From assembly GCF_000332195.1 (NCBI RefSeq), contig NZ_KB235922.1, positions 4,127,322-4,191,321 on the forward strand: a stretch of DNA of 64,000 nucleotides, in the 5' to 3' direction. Positions within the stretch are counted from its first letter, which is position 1. The number at the start of each line of letters is the position of its first letter. The translations under genes and the position numbers were made by a program. Below, one piece after another: positions 1 to 8,393 of this stretch. Below the pieces are notes generated by a model, which saw nothing but the letters and a program-made list of their open reading frames with translations, was not told the origin of the DNA and did not search any database. Source of the stretch: Pleurocapsa sp. PCC 7319 (GTDB taxonomy: Bacteria > Cyanobacteriota > Cyanobacteriia > Cyanobacteriales > Xenococcaceae).

Positions 1-574
1 TTTGTTGCCAATCTAAGTAGGCTAGGTCCAAGACACTAGTTACTGTTGCAGCAATATGCTCGTCGGCCTTGATTAATTGATAAGACAATTCAAGATTTGC
101 TAATGTTTGCTGCCAGGCAGGTAAGGTCATCAGAGTATCTGCCAGATAAGTTTGAATATTTCCCTGCTGGTCTAGATGATAAATAGCAACAAATAACTGT
201 TCGCGTCTAGCATCCATCTGAACTGCTAACAGTTGTCCCTCCTGAGGATGACTGGAAGCGGCAATTGCAGCTAAGTTGGAAATACCGAATAAAGGTATAT
301 TCAGTTGTTGAGCGATGGTGCGGGCAGTCACAACCCCCACGCGAGTCCCAGTAAAACCCCCAGGACCTTTAGCAACAGCAATGAATTGGATATCCTGCCA
401 GGTTTGAGGCAAGATCATTTCTTGCAGATGTTGATGCAAATGAGATGCTAAATCCCGCCCTAAGTCCCATGTTTGGCTTCTACTATCTCTTCCATAATTA
501 CTAATAGCTATGCCTAATTTTGGTGTACTGGTATGGAGAGCGATCGCATATTGATGATTAAGGAGAATGGGCAT
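1..574 (-). CDS. tsaB: TsaB, tRNA threonylcarbamoyladenosine biosynthesis protein (3' part cut by window edge)
   Basis: The reading frame opens with ATG at 574 and runs off the left edge, giving about 191 residues. The N-terminus is MPILLNHQYAIALHTSTPKL, and near residue 70 it carries KGPGGFTGTRVG, the signature of the TsaB/YeaZ branch of the ASKHA fold (usually GPGSFTGLRIG). In the family TsaB partners TsaD and TsaE to place the threonylcarbamoyl group on A37 of ANN-decoding tRNAs. The C-terminus lies outside the window. The downstream genes on this strand cannot be seen. The family call is secure. Confidence 0.9.
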   Translation of the reverse strand, partial: MPILLNHQYAIALHTSTPKLGIAISNYGRDSRSQTWDLGRDLASHLHQHLQEMILPQTWQDIQFIAVAKGPGGFTGTRVGVVTARTIAQQLNIPLFGISNLAAIAASSHPQEGQLLAVQMDARREQLFVAIYHLDQQGNIQTYLADTLMTLPAWQQTLANLELSYQLIKADEHIAATVTSVLDLAYLDWQQ

Positions 575-670
575 AGATCAACCAACTTCTGAGCAAGTAT
601 TAACTGTAGCGAATATCGAACTTCATTCATATAGATCATACCAATTCTTACTTTACAGAATTAATTTCAT

Positions 671-1447
671 CTAATTAATTAACTGATCATCTTGATTAAA
701 AAAAACCTTATAAATACCTTCAGTGACCAGTAAAGCAGCCATTAAGTTTGTAAGAACGATCGCAAATAAAATTAAAATCTGATAGGATGCTGCATCACGA
801 GGATTACTACCACCCAAGACTTGCCCAGTAAACATTCCTGGTAAGCTTACTAAACCTACTACCATCATGTTGTTAAGGGTAGGAATCAAGCCTGTGCGGA
901 TCGCTTCTTTTTGATAGCCTGAAATAGCTTGTTTGGGAGTTGCACCCAGACATAAGTGGGTTTCAATTTCCAGACGGTTTTGATTGATGGCATTGAGCAA
1001 GCGATCGCCTGCTAACGTTGCTCCATTCATCGCATTGCCAAATAACATTCCTGCCAGAGGGATTAAATACTGTGGCTCATACCATTGATCGGGTTGTACA
1101 ATCAACAAAATGACATAACCAAGAGAAAAAGCACTACTGGCTAACAGTGATAAAATTACGGTTGGGAAAAGTCCTTCAAGTTTTTGATCGATACGATTAC
1201 GAGTAACAATCGAAGCGATAGTGATCATTACGCCTAAAATTCCTAACACTGCCAGCCAATTGTCGAGAGCAAAGACCAAATCTAAGATATAACCAACCGC
1301 TATTAACTGCATCAGAGAGCGTACTGCACCGTAAGCCAACTTCGTAGCTAATCCCAGCTTTTGCCAGAGAGACAAAGCGATCGCAATGCCAATGATACCC
1401 AAACACAATACTAGATCCGTTGTATCCAAGGCGATAAGGTTATTCAC
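671..1447 (-). CDS. FetB-type (UPF0014) ABC transporter permease
   Basis: A 258-residue integral membrane protein with about seven hydrophobic segments, starting at GTG 1447. Family landmarks are the segment around GAVRSLMQLIAVGYIL near residue 40, the GMLFGNAMNG stretch near 137 and the SLPGMFTGQVLGGSNP stretch near 200, all typical of the UPF0014/FetB family. In E. coli FetB is the permease of FetAB, an exporter linked to iron homeostasis. No ATPase partner lies beside it here, so the substrate is unknown. It sits 35 bp downstream of pdxH on the same strand and could be cotranscribed. Confidence 0.8.
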   Translation of the reverse strand: MNNLIALDTTDLVLCLGIIGIAIALSLWQKLGLATKLAYGAVRSLMQLIAVGYILDLVFALDNWLAVLGILGVMITIASIVTRNRIDQKLEGLFPTVILSLLASSAFSLGYVILLIVQPDQWYEPQYLIPLAGMLFGNAMNGATLAGDRLLNAINQNRLEIETHLCLGATPKQAISGYQKEAIRTGLIPTLNNMMVVGLVSLPGMFTGQVLGGSNPRDAASYQILILFAIVLTNLMAALLVTEGIYKVFFNQDDQLIN

Positions 1448-1481
1448 GCTTGATTATTAATCCTTGTTTGTTGCTAATTTC

Positions 1482-2129
1482 TTAGGGTGCAAGTCTGGTA
1501 ATCTCCCAACTGCTATCATCTTGCAAATTATATACTAAGCGATCGTGAAGACGACTGGGTCGACCTTGCCAAAACTCGATCCGGTTAGGTATTACTCTAA
1601 ACCCACCCCAATATTCAGGACGAGGAATGGTATCATCATTTTGATACTGAGTTTGCAGGTCTACTAATTTCTGATCCAACAATTCTCGGCTAGCTATTAC
1701 TTGACTCTGCGCCGATGCCAATGCCCCCAACTGAGAAGCTCTTGGGCGACTATAAAAATATGTATCTGATTCTTGAATACTCAATTGCTCAACTTTTCCT
1801 TCTATGCGAACTTGTCTTTCTAATTCTTTCCAGAGAAAAACCAAGGCACCATAGGGGTTAGCAATTAATTGTTTACCTTTCTGACTCTGATAATTAGTAT
1901 AAAAAACAAAACCATTATCACTGACTCCCTTAAGCAATACAATCCTTGCCGTAGGCTTACCATCAGCTGTAGCAGTAGCTAGAGTCATAGCATTCGGTTC
2001 AAGTAACTCGGCATCTAAAGCTTGTTGAAACCAAATTTGAAATTGCTTAATCGGATTAGCATCAACATCAGCTTTCGCTAATCCCCCTAGAGTATAGTTT
2101 TGTCTTAAATCGGCAATAGAAGAATTCAC
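1482..2129 (-). CDS. pdxH: Pyridoxamine 5'-phosphate oxidase
   Basis: FMN-dependent oxidase that converts pyridoxine or pyridoxamine 5'-phosphate to pyridoxal 5'-phosphate. Visible motifs include the FMN-binding stretch ARIVLLKG near residue 65, FVFYTNYQSQKG, the RPRASQLGALAS segment and the C-terminal FWQGRPSRLHDR with conserved arginine and histidine. The frame is open to a TTG at 2138, but a GTG at 2129 gives the N-terminus MNSSIADLRQNYTLGGL, which fits the family better; I chose GTG. No clear Shine-Dalgarno decides it. Length is about 215 residues, normal for PdxH. Confidence 0.93.
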   Translation of the reverse strand: MNSSIADLRQNYTLGGLAKADVDANPIKQFQIWFQQALDAELLEPNAMTLATATADGKPTARIVLLKGVSDNGFVFYTNYQSQKGKQLIANPYGALVFLWKELERQVRIEGKVEQLSIQESDTYFYSRPRASQLGALASAQSQVIASRELLDQKLVDLQTQYQNDDTIPRPEYWGGFRVIPNRIEFWQGRPSRLHDRLVYNLQDDSSWEITRLAP

Positions 2130-2321
2130 TTTTATCAATGGATACTGAACAGTTTATACTCTAGCAATAACTGATTGTACCTTCTACGAATTTCCTTAGG
2201 AATCAATTAGGGGAGCAACACAAATACCTGTCTAATTGACATCAGACGTTTCAACTGATGTATTAAGAACATTATTTTATACTTTTCGGGTGAAACCCTG
2301 TCGGCGATCGCTATTGACTAA

Positions 2322-2513
2322 ATATTCAAAGAATTTTATCTGAATGAAGTTCTCCAACATTGGCAAAAAGATTTCCCCAAATTAGCCAGCTACAACCGTT
2401 TTCTAGAGCTTATTCCTTTTGATGGATTAATTGTCTATACCTATCATCCAATCAAACCTTCTCTTGATTTGGTGGACAAAAGCTTACCTGCTCTGCCTCC
2501 TGCTATATTTTAG
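2322..2513 (+). pseudogene. IS982-type transposase N-terminal remnant
   Basis: A 63-codon open stretch without a plausible start reads LNEVLQHWQKDFPKLASYNR followed by FLELIPFDG. The pattern FPKL.SYNRF.EL is characteristic of the N-terminal region of IS982-family transposases. The remaining reading frame departs from the family and hits a stop at 2511-2513, and no catalytic region follows, so this is a fossil fragment. It fills the 400-bp gap between the convergent ends of pdxH and gatC transcription units; nothing else was recognised there. Confidence 0.55.
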
Positions 2514-2545
2514 GTTCATCGAGCTCACGTTGTACTACTTTGTAA

Positions 2546-2842
2546 TTATCCTTCGTCGGTACTAATAATTTTGGGTACACGGAAAAACTCTCCTTGTTGT
2601 TCTGGAGCAGCTTTTAATAACTCTTCTTTAGCGGGAAAAGGAGATAACTTATCAGCACGGGTAATATTACTAGTTTCAATCGCTCTTGTCGTTGGCGGAA
2701 CATCACTAGTATCTAATTCACTCAACTGCTCGAAATATTCCAAGATACTGTTGAGCTGAATAGTAAATGCCACTTCTTCCTCTTCGGTAATATTTAGTCT
2801 AGCTAGGTTAGCAACTTTTCTAACTTCTTCACGATCAATCAT
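2546..2842 (-). CDS. gatC: Asp-tRNA(Asn)/Glu-tRNA(Gln) amidotransferase subunit C
   Basis: A 98-residue protein starting [20 protein letters not shown], with the family pattern VANLARL near residue 10, the helix [20 protein letters not shown] and the C-terminal [10 protein letters not shown]. GatC is the small subunit that clamps GatA to GatB for transamidation of mischarged Glu-tRNA(Gln) and Asp-tRNA(Asn). As is common in cyanobacteria, gatA and gatB are not adjacent. It follows ycf3 on the same strand across a 44-bp gap that is mostly a heptamer array. Confidence 0.93.
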   Translation of the reverse strand: MIDREEVRKVANLARLNITEEEEVAFTIQLNSILEYFEQLSELDTSDVPPTTRAIETSNITRADKLSPFPAKEELLKAAPEQQGEFFRVPKIISTDEG

Positions 2843-2848
2843 GTTTTT

Positions 2849-2879
2849 TGATTACTGATTACTGATTACTAATTACTGA
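2849..2879. repeat. Heptanucleotide tandem array, unit TGATTAC
   Basis: Three exact copies of TGATTAC are followed by TAATTAC and a partial unit. It occupies nearly the whole ycf3-gatC spacer, directly upstream of the gatC start. The same heptamer in opposite orientation (TAATCAG) forms the array at 23444-23478. Confidence 0.85.
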
Positions 2880-2886
2880 ATTAGTT

Positions 2887-3408
2887 CTAGAAAAAGACAT
2901 CCATTTCGGAACGTCCTGTAACTTTGAGCCAGTTCTGAGCTTCCATATAGTTATTTGGAGCGATCCGAATAGCTTGCTTCCAATATTCAGCAGCTTTATC
3001 GTAGTATGATTCTGCCTTTTCTACATTACCTGCCTCTTTGGCTTTTTCACCTTCATAGTGATAGATAACAGCGATATTGTTTAATGCCTGAGGCATTCTA
3101 GGGTTGAGAAAAATCGCCTCAGTATAAAGCTCGATCGCTTTCTCAATATCTCCGTTACTGGCATAGATCAAGCCCATATTATAGAGAATATAACTGCGAT
3201 CGTTAGGGTCCTCTTCCAGAGTCAATGCCTCTTCATAGTTTTCTAGTGCTTCTGCATATTCTCCATCTCCTTGAGCGGACATTCCGTCACGGTAATAGGC
3301 AAAAGCTTCTTTCGCTTTTTTGTTGGTAGGCAGGGCTTTTAAGATGATGTCTGCCATGACAGTAAAAGTTTTATCTACGAAGTTATCGTTTCTCTGGGTA
3401 CGTGGCAT
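2887..3408 (-). CDS. ycf3: Photosystem I assembly protein Ycf3
   Basis: A 173-residue tetratricopeptide protein starting [20 protein letters not shown], which is the near-invariant Ycf3 N-terminus. Three TPR units are visible: around residues 35-68 ([20 protein letters not shown]), 70-105 ([20 protein letters not shown]) and 109-150 ([13 protein letters not shown]). Ycf3 is a peripheral thylakoid chaperone for photosystem I assembly. Its length equals that of cyanobacterial and chloroplast homologues. It is followed by gatC on the same strand. Confidence 0.96.
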   Translation of the reverse strand: MPRTQRNDNFVDKTFTVMADIILKALPTNKKAKEAFAYYRDGMSAQGDGEYAEALENYEEALTLEEDPNDRSYILYNMGLIYASNGDIEKAIELYTEAIFLNPRMPQALNNIAVIYHYEGEKAKEAGNVEKAESYYDKAAEYWKQAIRIAPNNYMEAQNWLKVTGRSEMDVFF

Positions 3409-3499
3409 AGCGGATTTTCAAGATCAATTAATCATAGTTAATTAGATATTAACCCCAATCGTCAAGCAAAAACTATAAGTTATGCTGCATCTACTAGAA

Positions 3500-5152
3500 C
3501 TAAATATTAATTTCACAACTAAGATCCCCTGCTTTCTGAGAAAAACGGAGATTTTCTTTATAGTCTACGGGGCAATCAATCACTGCTGGAACATCATCTG
3601 CCAATGCTTTTTGCAAGGTTGGAATCAAGTCTGCTGCCGATTCTACTCGATAGCCTTTTAACCCCATACTTTCGGCAAATTTGACAAAATCGGGATTACC
3701 AAAATCAATCGAAGTAGAGTGACCAAACTGATTAATTTGCTTCCATTCAATTAAGCCATAGCCATTGTCATTAAAAATCAAGGTAACAAAGGGAGTATTA
3801 ACCCGTAAAGCGGTTTCCAATTCCTGACAATTCATCATAAACCCACCATCTCCCGTCACTGCGACAATTTTCCGCTCGGGATACACTAATTTGGCTGCCA
3901 TTGCCCCAGGTATGGCAATACCCATCGCAGCAAAGCCATTAGAGATAATGCAGGTGTTAGGACAATCAGAGTGATAGTGGCGTGCCATCCACATTTTGTG
4001 CGCTCCGACATCAGAAATTACAATATCTTCTGGTGCCATTACTTGACGTAAATCGTAGATAATTTTTTGTGGCTTAATAGGGAAACCATCATCGTTAGCA
4101 TACTGTTCATAATCCTCTTTAATTTGACTTCTTAGACTAACTGCCGAAGGGGTTGCCTTACCTTGGCGATCGCAACGTTTGACAATATCGTTGAGAGAGT
4201 CAGAAATATCCCCAAATACTTCTACTAAAGGAATATAGCTACTATCGATTTCAGATCTACTTTCATCGATGTGAATAATTTGCTTGTTGCCTTCCGGATT
4301 CCATTTTTTGGGAGAATACTCAATTAAGTCATAACCGATAGCAATTACTAAATCTGCTTCATCAAAAGCACAGCTAATCAGATCTCGCTGTTGTAGTCCA
4401 AGTGTCCATAAAGATAGGGGATGGGTATAGGGAATTGCTCCTTTCCCCATAAAAGTATTGGCAACGGGAATATTGAGTTGAGTAGCAAATTCTGTTAGGG
4501 CTTCACTAGCACGACCGCGAATTACACCGTTACCTGCCAAAATTAGGGGGTTTTTCGCTTTAGAGATGGCAGCAGCAGCAGCATTAAGACTTCGAGTTGA
4601 GGCGTAAGTTTTTTCACGACTATCTCGGTGCAAAGGCTTGGCATCCAAAGACATTGCAGCAATATTTTCCGGTAAATCAATATGAACTGCGCCAGGTTTT
4701 TCGGATTGGGCGACTTTGAAGGCTTTGCGAATAATTTCGGTGGTGGTGTCAGGGCGGACAATTTGGGCATTCCATTTAGTAACGGGGGCAAACATAGCTA
4801 CTAAATCAAGATATTGGTGGGATTCAATGTGCATCCGATCTGTCCCTACCTGTCCTGTAATTGCTACCAGAGGCGCGCCATCAAGATTAGCATCAGCTAC
4901 ACCTGTCATTAGGTTAGTTGCTCCAGGTCCCAAAGTCGATAAACACACTCCTGCTTTTCCTGTTAAGCGACCATACACATCCGCCATAAACGCAGCTCCT
5001 TGCTCGTGACGGGTAGTAATAAACTGAATCGGTGAGTCCCTCAGAGCTTCTAGGATATGGAGATTTTCTTCTCCAGGTAAACCGAAGACATATTCCACTT
5101 CCTCATTTTCCAGACACTGAATTAAGACTTCTGCTACATTTAGTTCGCCCAT
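3500..5152 (-). CDS. ilvB: Acetolactate synthase large-subunit-like ThDP enzyme
   Basis: About 550 residues with the three ThDP-enzyme domains: the Pyr domain with YVFGLPGEENL (conserved Glu) and STLGPGATNLMTGVADA; the central domain; and the PP domain with GDGGFMMNCQELETALR followed by NDNGYGLI, the GDG-x25-N cofactor motif. The frame is open to TTG 5167, but ATG 5152 (MGELNVAEVLIQ) is preceded by GGGGATAGG and is the likelier start. Family knowledge points to condensation of two pyruvates to 2-acetolactate for branched-chain amino acids. The single-unit AlsS/IlvX branch is an alternative, and no small subunit is adjacent, so the symbol is tentative. Confidence 0.8.
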   Translation of the reverse strand: MGELNVAEVLIQCLENEEVEYVFGLPGEENLHILEALRDSPIQFITTRHEQGAAFMADVYGRLTGKAGVCLSTLGPGATNLMTGVADANLDGAPLVAITGQVGTDRMHIESHQYLDLVAMFAPVTKWNAQIVRPDTTTEIIRKAFKVAQSEKPGAVHIDLPENIAAMSLDAKPLHRDSREKTYASTRSLNAAAAAISKAKNPLILAGNGVIRGRASEALTEFATQLNIPVANTFMGKGAIPYTHPLSLWTLGLQQRDLISCAFDEADLVIAIGYDLIEYSPKKWNPEGNKQIIHIDESRSEIDSSYIPLVEVFGDISDSLNDIVKRCDRQGKATPSAVSLRSQIKEDYEQYANDDGFPIKPQKIIYDLRQVMAPEDIVISDVGAHKMWMARHYHSDCPNTCIISNGFAAMGIAIPGAMAAKLVYPERKIVAVTGDGGFMMNCQELETALRVNTPFVTLIFNDNGYGLIEWKQINQFGHSTSIDFGNPDFVKFAESMGLKGYRVESAADLIPTLQKALADDVPAVIDCPVDYKENLRFSQKAGDLSCEINI

Positions 5153-5332
5153 GACACCTATCCCCAATTTATCGGTTATGTGGTTTTTCTATTATTACCA
5201 AACTATAGCTATTCTGACTGGAAATGAGTTACAGTCAATACCAAGATTTTTCAACAATGGACAACAACAGCAGAAATATTAATAAATTTGTTGGCTTTGC
5301 AAGCAAATAACAATTGTGAGGAGTTTTCATAA

Positions 5333-5755
5333 CTATATTTTTGTGATTGCTCCTGCATTTACTTCCACTTCAACAATATCTCCGTCTTTTAAGCTAAACT
5401 CATCTCTTAATTTAGTATCTGTTGCTATTTCTAAAATTTGTTCTGGAGAATGACCATGTTTTTCTGTATCGCTATCCGTACGCAGAATATAAGCATCTTT
5501 CTCCAAAATGCGACACTCGATCATGCTAACCGACACAATACCGCCATATTCTTCTTTTTCTAAACGAATACAATCTTCGGGAAAGTAATATTTATGATCT
5601 AGAAGATGAACATTGAGTGTACCTGGAAAGAAATTCATCCCTGTCTTTTGTGTATAGAAAGACGATAATTTTTTCATCCAAAAAGAAAAGTCGTTCTTTC
5701 CTGTTCTGATTTCACCTCGTAGTTTCACAATATGTATATTGTTGAACGGTAGCAT
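5333..5755 (-). CDS. DUF120 protein, homologue of archaeal CTP-dependent riboflavin kinase
   Basis: A 140-residue protein. Recalled features of the archaeal RibK family match: an N-terminal beta strand ending in GEIRTG, the stretch FFPGTLNVHLLD near residue 43 (archaeal PYEGTLNLKL), the GG in EEYGGIVSVS, and the C-terminal LEIATDTKLRDEFSLKDGD then IVEVEV (archaeal LREQFNLKDGD). The glycine-rich loop that follows the first strand in archaea (GLGEG type, contacting CTP) is not present: here the text is TGKNDFSFWM. The fold call is good; activity as a riboflavin kinase is uncertain. It stands alone between a 180-bp gap and the YdcF-like genes. Confidence 0.7.
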   Translation of the reverse strand: MLPFNNIHIVKLRGEIRTGKNDFSFWMKKLSSFYTQKTGMNFFPGTLNVHLLDHKYYFPEDCIRLEKEEYGGIVSVSMIECRILEKDAYILRTDSDTEKHGHSPEQILEIATDTKLRDEFSLKDGDIVEVEVNAGAITKI

Positions 5756-5824
5756 TTTGCTATTCTAGGGCTGCACGGATACAAATTGCTTTTTTAAATT
5801 GAAGACAAGCTCAAAAACTGTCAT

Positions 5825-6424
5825 CTAGATCCTAAGCTCTATATCCATTAACTGTCCTTCTCTGACGAATTTAACGAGATTAGCTATTTCTTTCATTACA
5901 TATCTATAGGATTCGGGATACTGCCACCAATTATCAGGTTGACATTTCATGTAGCTTGCAGGACACCAAGTATAGTTGATCCATTTTGGATAGTATGTTT
6001 TTAGACTAAGCATCCCTCTTCTATAGTGCCAAGGAACGCTAATAACCAAAAGATGTTTAATTGTGTGAATTCCAAATTTATTTTCTAAAGTGAATAGAGA
6101 TGAAATGGCATTTTCTTTGGTATTGTTGGAAAGTTCCTCGGTTAATATGGCTTTTATAGGTATACCCATTTCTAAGGCTTTGTCTCTCATTGTCGCAGCT
6201 TCTGGATATGTGTACTTTCCATATTTAAGACCACCAGAAAAAAGGATATAGTTTGCTCTCTGTTGTTTGTATAAATCAACAGCTTTGTGAACTCGTTCTA
6301 TACCTCTACCACCGTAGACAAAAATGCAATCTCCTTGCTTGTTATTATCTTGCTCGTTACCAAATAATATTTTAGTTATCTGTTCTCTGGATAATTCATT
6401 GGCATCAATTTCTGATAATTTCAT
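5825..6424 (-). CDS. YdcF/SanA-like DUF218 protein
   Basis: A 199-residue cytoplasmic protein without a signal peptide. The DUF218 pattern is visible: CIFVYGGRGIERVHKAVDLY near residue 33, YILFSGG near 60, the acidic LTEELSNNTKENAISS near 98 and LLVISVPWHYRRGMLSLKTY near 125. The family binds nucleotides or S-adenosylmethionine-like ligands in E. coli YdcF; no reaction is established. A diverged, broken copy lies directly upstream (6460-7082), so this is a tandem duplication with this copy intact. Confidence 0.75.
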   Translation of the reverse strand: MKLSEIDANELSREQITKILFGNEQDNNKQGDCIFVYGGRGIERVHKAVDLYKQQRANYILFSGGLKYGKYTYPEAATMRDKALEMGIPIKAILTEELSNNTKENAISSLFTLENKFGIHTIKHLLVISVPWHYRRGMLSLKTYYPKWINYTWCPASYMKCQPDNWWQYPESYRYVMKEIANLVKFVREGQLMDIELRI

Positions 6425-6459
6425 TTTTCAAGGTCATTTTTAGAGGTTTTGTCCTTGCT

Positions 6460-7082
6460 CTAAATCTCAATTTCTATATCCATCAACTGTCCTTCTTTGA
6501 CAAATTTGACTATATTAGTTATTTCCTTAATTACGTATCGATTAGATTCAGGATACTGCCACCAATTGGTTGATTGATGTTTTATATAGTTTGCTGGACA
6601 CCAACTATAGTTTATCCATTGTGGATAATATGTTTTTAAACTAAGTACCCCCCTTCTATAGTTCCAGGGAATACTAACAACCAAAAGATGTTTAATTGTA
6701 TGAATACCAAATTCATTTTCTAAAGTAAACAGAGATGCGATGCCTTCGGCTAGGCTTCGCCAATCGCACCTTCTTTAACATGGTTTGAGCGATCTTCAAC
6801 TAAAATATTTTCTTCTGGTACACCTAGCTCTAAAGCACTATCTCGCATTTTAAACGATAGTGGGTAAGTGTACTTTCCATATCCCAACCCGCCAGTAAAT
6901 AAAATGTATTTGGCACGTTCTTGATTGTATAAATCAACAGCCTTGTGAACTCTTTCTATTCCTTTACCACCATAGACAAAAATACAGTCACCTTGCTTAT
7001 TATTATCTTGCTCGTTACCAAACAATATTTTAGTTATCTGTTCTTTTGATAATTCATTGACATCAATTTCTGATAGTTTCAT
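6460..7082 (-). pseudogene. Second YdcF-like gene, disrupted by a 23-nt repeat insertion
   Basis: The N-terminal 110 codons (7082 to 6750) parallel residues 1-105 of the intact neighbour, and the C-terminal part (ending 6460) parallels residues 105-199, including SLFTLENEFGIHTIKHLL. At the junction the neighbour reads KENAISSLF. Here the same place would read KEGAIASLF from a GCGATCGC octamer, but 23 extra bases sit between GCGAT and CGC. They shift the frame and add an in-frame TAG. Everything else is intact, so the lesion looks recent. Readthrough products are possible but the full protein cannot be made. Confidence 0.85.
6737..6767 (-). repeat. HIP1-splitting hairpin module (23-nt insert)
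   Basis: Read on the minus strand, GCGAT is followed by TGGCGAAGCC, then TAGCCGAAGGC, then ATCGC. Each half can form a small GCC/GGC stem with a GAA loop. Removing 23 nt restores GCGATCGC and the reading frame of the surrounding gene. It belongs with the modules at 18060, 45816 and 60515. Confidence 0.8.
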
Positions 7083-7207
7083 GATTGAAGTTCTTGAATA
7101 TTTCTACGGAATGGCAAATATATATTTATGTATTTGATTTTAAAACAACTTTAACTCAGGTAATACAATAGAAATGTGCGATCGCCTTGATTACAATCTC
7201 CCTTAAT

Positions 7208-7648
7208 TTAAATTTCTCCAAAGTAATCATCTGTCATTATTATTTCCAAATCAACAAAACTATCATCAGGAATAGTAAATTCTTGATGCATTGCCTTTAC
7301 TGATTTTTGATGCCAATCAAGGTAATTTTGTTGCAAGTAACTATTTAAACTTGGAGACTCTTGAAGAATACTTTTAATTTCCTCACGAAAGTTAACTACT
7401 TCCTTTTTCCAACCTCGCTGATTATATTCTCGTTCGCTTTTCCAATATTTAAGTTTCAATATATGTTCAATTAATCTTTTGGTATAACTTCTTAAGGCAC
7501 GTTTTTCACTCGCTCCCATATCGTTAATTTCTTCAATCAGATTATCCCAATCCATATTTTCAAGTTTCCTATTTTGAATGGCAGTTATAATCTTTTGTCT
7601 CCAAAGGTTTAAATCCTGATAATATAGCTGTTTCAATTGATTATTCAT
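7208..7648 (-). CDS. DUF29 family protein
   Basis: A 146-residue protein with the DUF29 landmarks: YYQDLNLWRQKIITAIQNR near the N-terminus, the core MDWDNLIEEINDMGASEKRA near residue 33, and the helix LIEHILKLKYWKSE. DUF29 proteins are small, helical, of unknown function and multiply represented in cyanobacterial genomes. Its start ATG at 7648 overlaps the stop of the Uma2 gene by 4 bp, so the two are translationally coupled. The protein has no membrane segment or signal peptide. Confidence 0.85.
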   Translation of the reverse strand: MNNQLKQLYYQDLNLWRQKIITAIQNRKLENMDWDNLIEEINDMGASEKRALRSYTKRLIEHILKLKYWKSEREYNQRGWKKEVVNFREEIKSILQESPSLNSYLQQNYLDWHQKSVKAMHQEFTIPDDSFVDLEIIMTDDYFGEI

Positions 7649-8193
7649 CTATTTAATAATAATTGTTCGACTTTGATATTGATTTTGGGGAAAGCTAGAG
7701 GATTAATATTATCTGTAGTAATTTCTTGTCGATTTACATAGCGTTTTTCTTGAGGTTGAGTAAAGATCCAAAGCTTATTATGCGGCAGATCGATTACCCA
7801 ATACTCTTGAATACCGTTGCGAGCATAAATAACAGATTTTTCTTCTAGGTCTTTGGTTAAAGTTTGATTTGATACTTCAATTAGCCAATAAATATCTTGA
7901 GGATAAGGATGACGAGTTGCATAATTATCTTTTTCAAATTGAACTATGGCAATATCTGGTTCGGGCTCAGAATTATCAAGGGTAATAGGGTGCGCTTCTC
8001 TGACTTTAGCTTTACCTTGTAAGATATCTCGTAAATAATCAGCTACGGTATCAATCCGAGAACTATGAATCGGTTTTTCTGGACTCATTACTACAATTTC
8101 ACCTTCTAGTAGTTCAACGAATTTTCCTTCTAAGACTCCAGATTCAATTATTTGATGGTAATCTTTCACCGACCATTTATGGAGTGTTTTCAT
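7645..8193 (-). CDS. Uma2 family (DUF820) putative restriction-like endonuclease
   Basis: A 182-residue PD-(D/E)XK-fold protein. Visible are the early VKDYHQIIESGVLEG, the ELLEGEIVVMSPEKPIHS stretch, EPDIAIVQFE near residue 93 (catalytic Asp candidate) and IYWLIEVSNQTLTKDLEEK near 122, where E-x-(S) and the downstream Lys fit the EXK motif. The family is hugely expanded in cyanobacteria; no substrate is known. It overlaps the DUF29 gene by 4 bp. Confidence 0.88.
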   Translation of the reverse strand: MKTLHKWSVKDYHQIIESGVLEGKFVELLEGEIVVMSPEKPIHSSRIDTVADYLRDILQGKAKVREAHPITLDNSEPEPDIAIVQFEKDNYATRHPYPQDIYWLIEVSNQTLTKDLEEKSVIYARNGIQEYWVIDLPHNKLWIFTQPQEKRYVNRQEITTDNINPLAFPKINIKVEQLLLNR

Positions 8194-8393
8194 TGCCTAC
8201 ATCCAAACCCATAGATTAATTCTAATATTGTCTTACAATTTAAATGTACGCTTTGACGTACACTTCATTTAAATCTCCCCGTGTTAGACGAGTCTGAGAT
8301 AAATGCGATCGCTTTATGTTAATTAACTACAACATCAATAAATATATAGTTTTCCTATGAAGGCAATACAATCTTTTGCGTCTCTGTAAGAGA

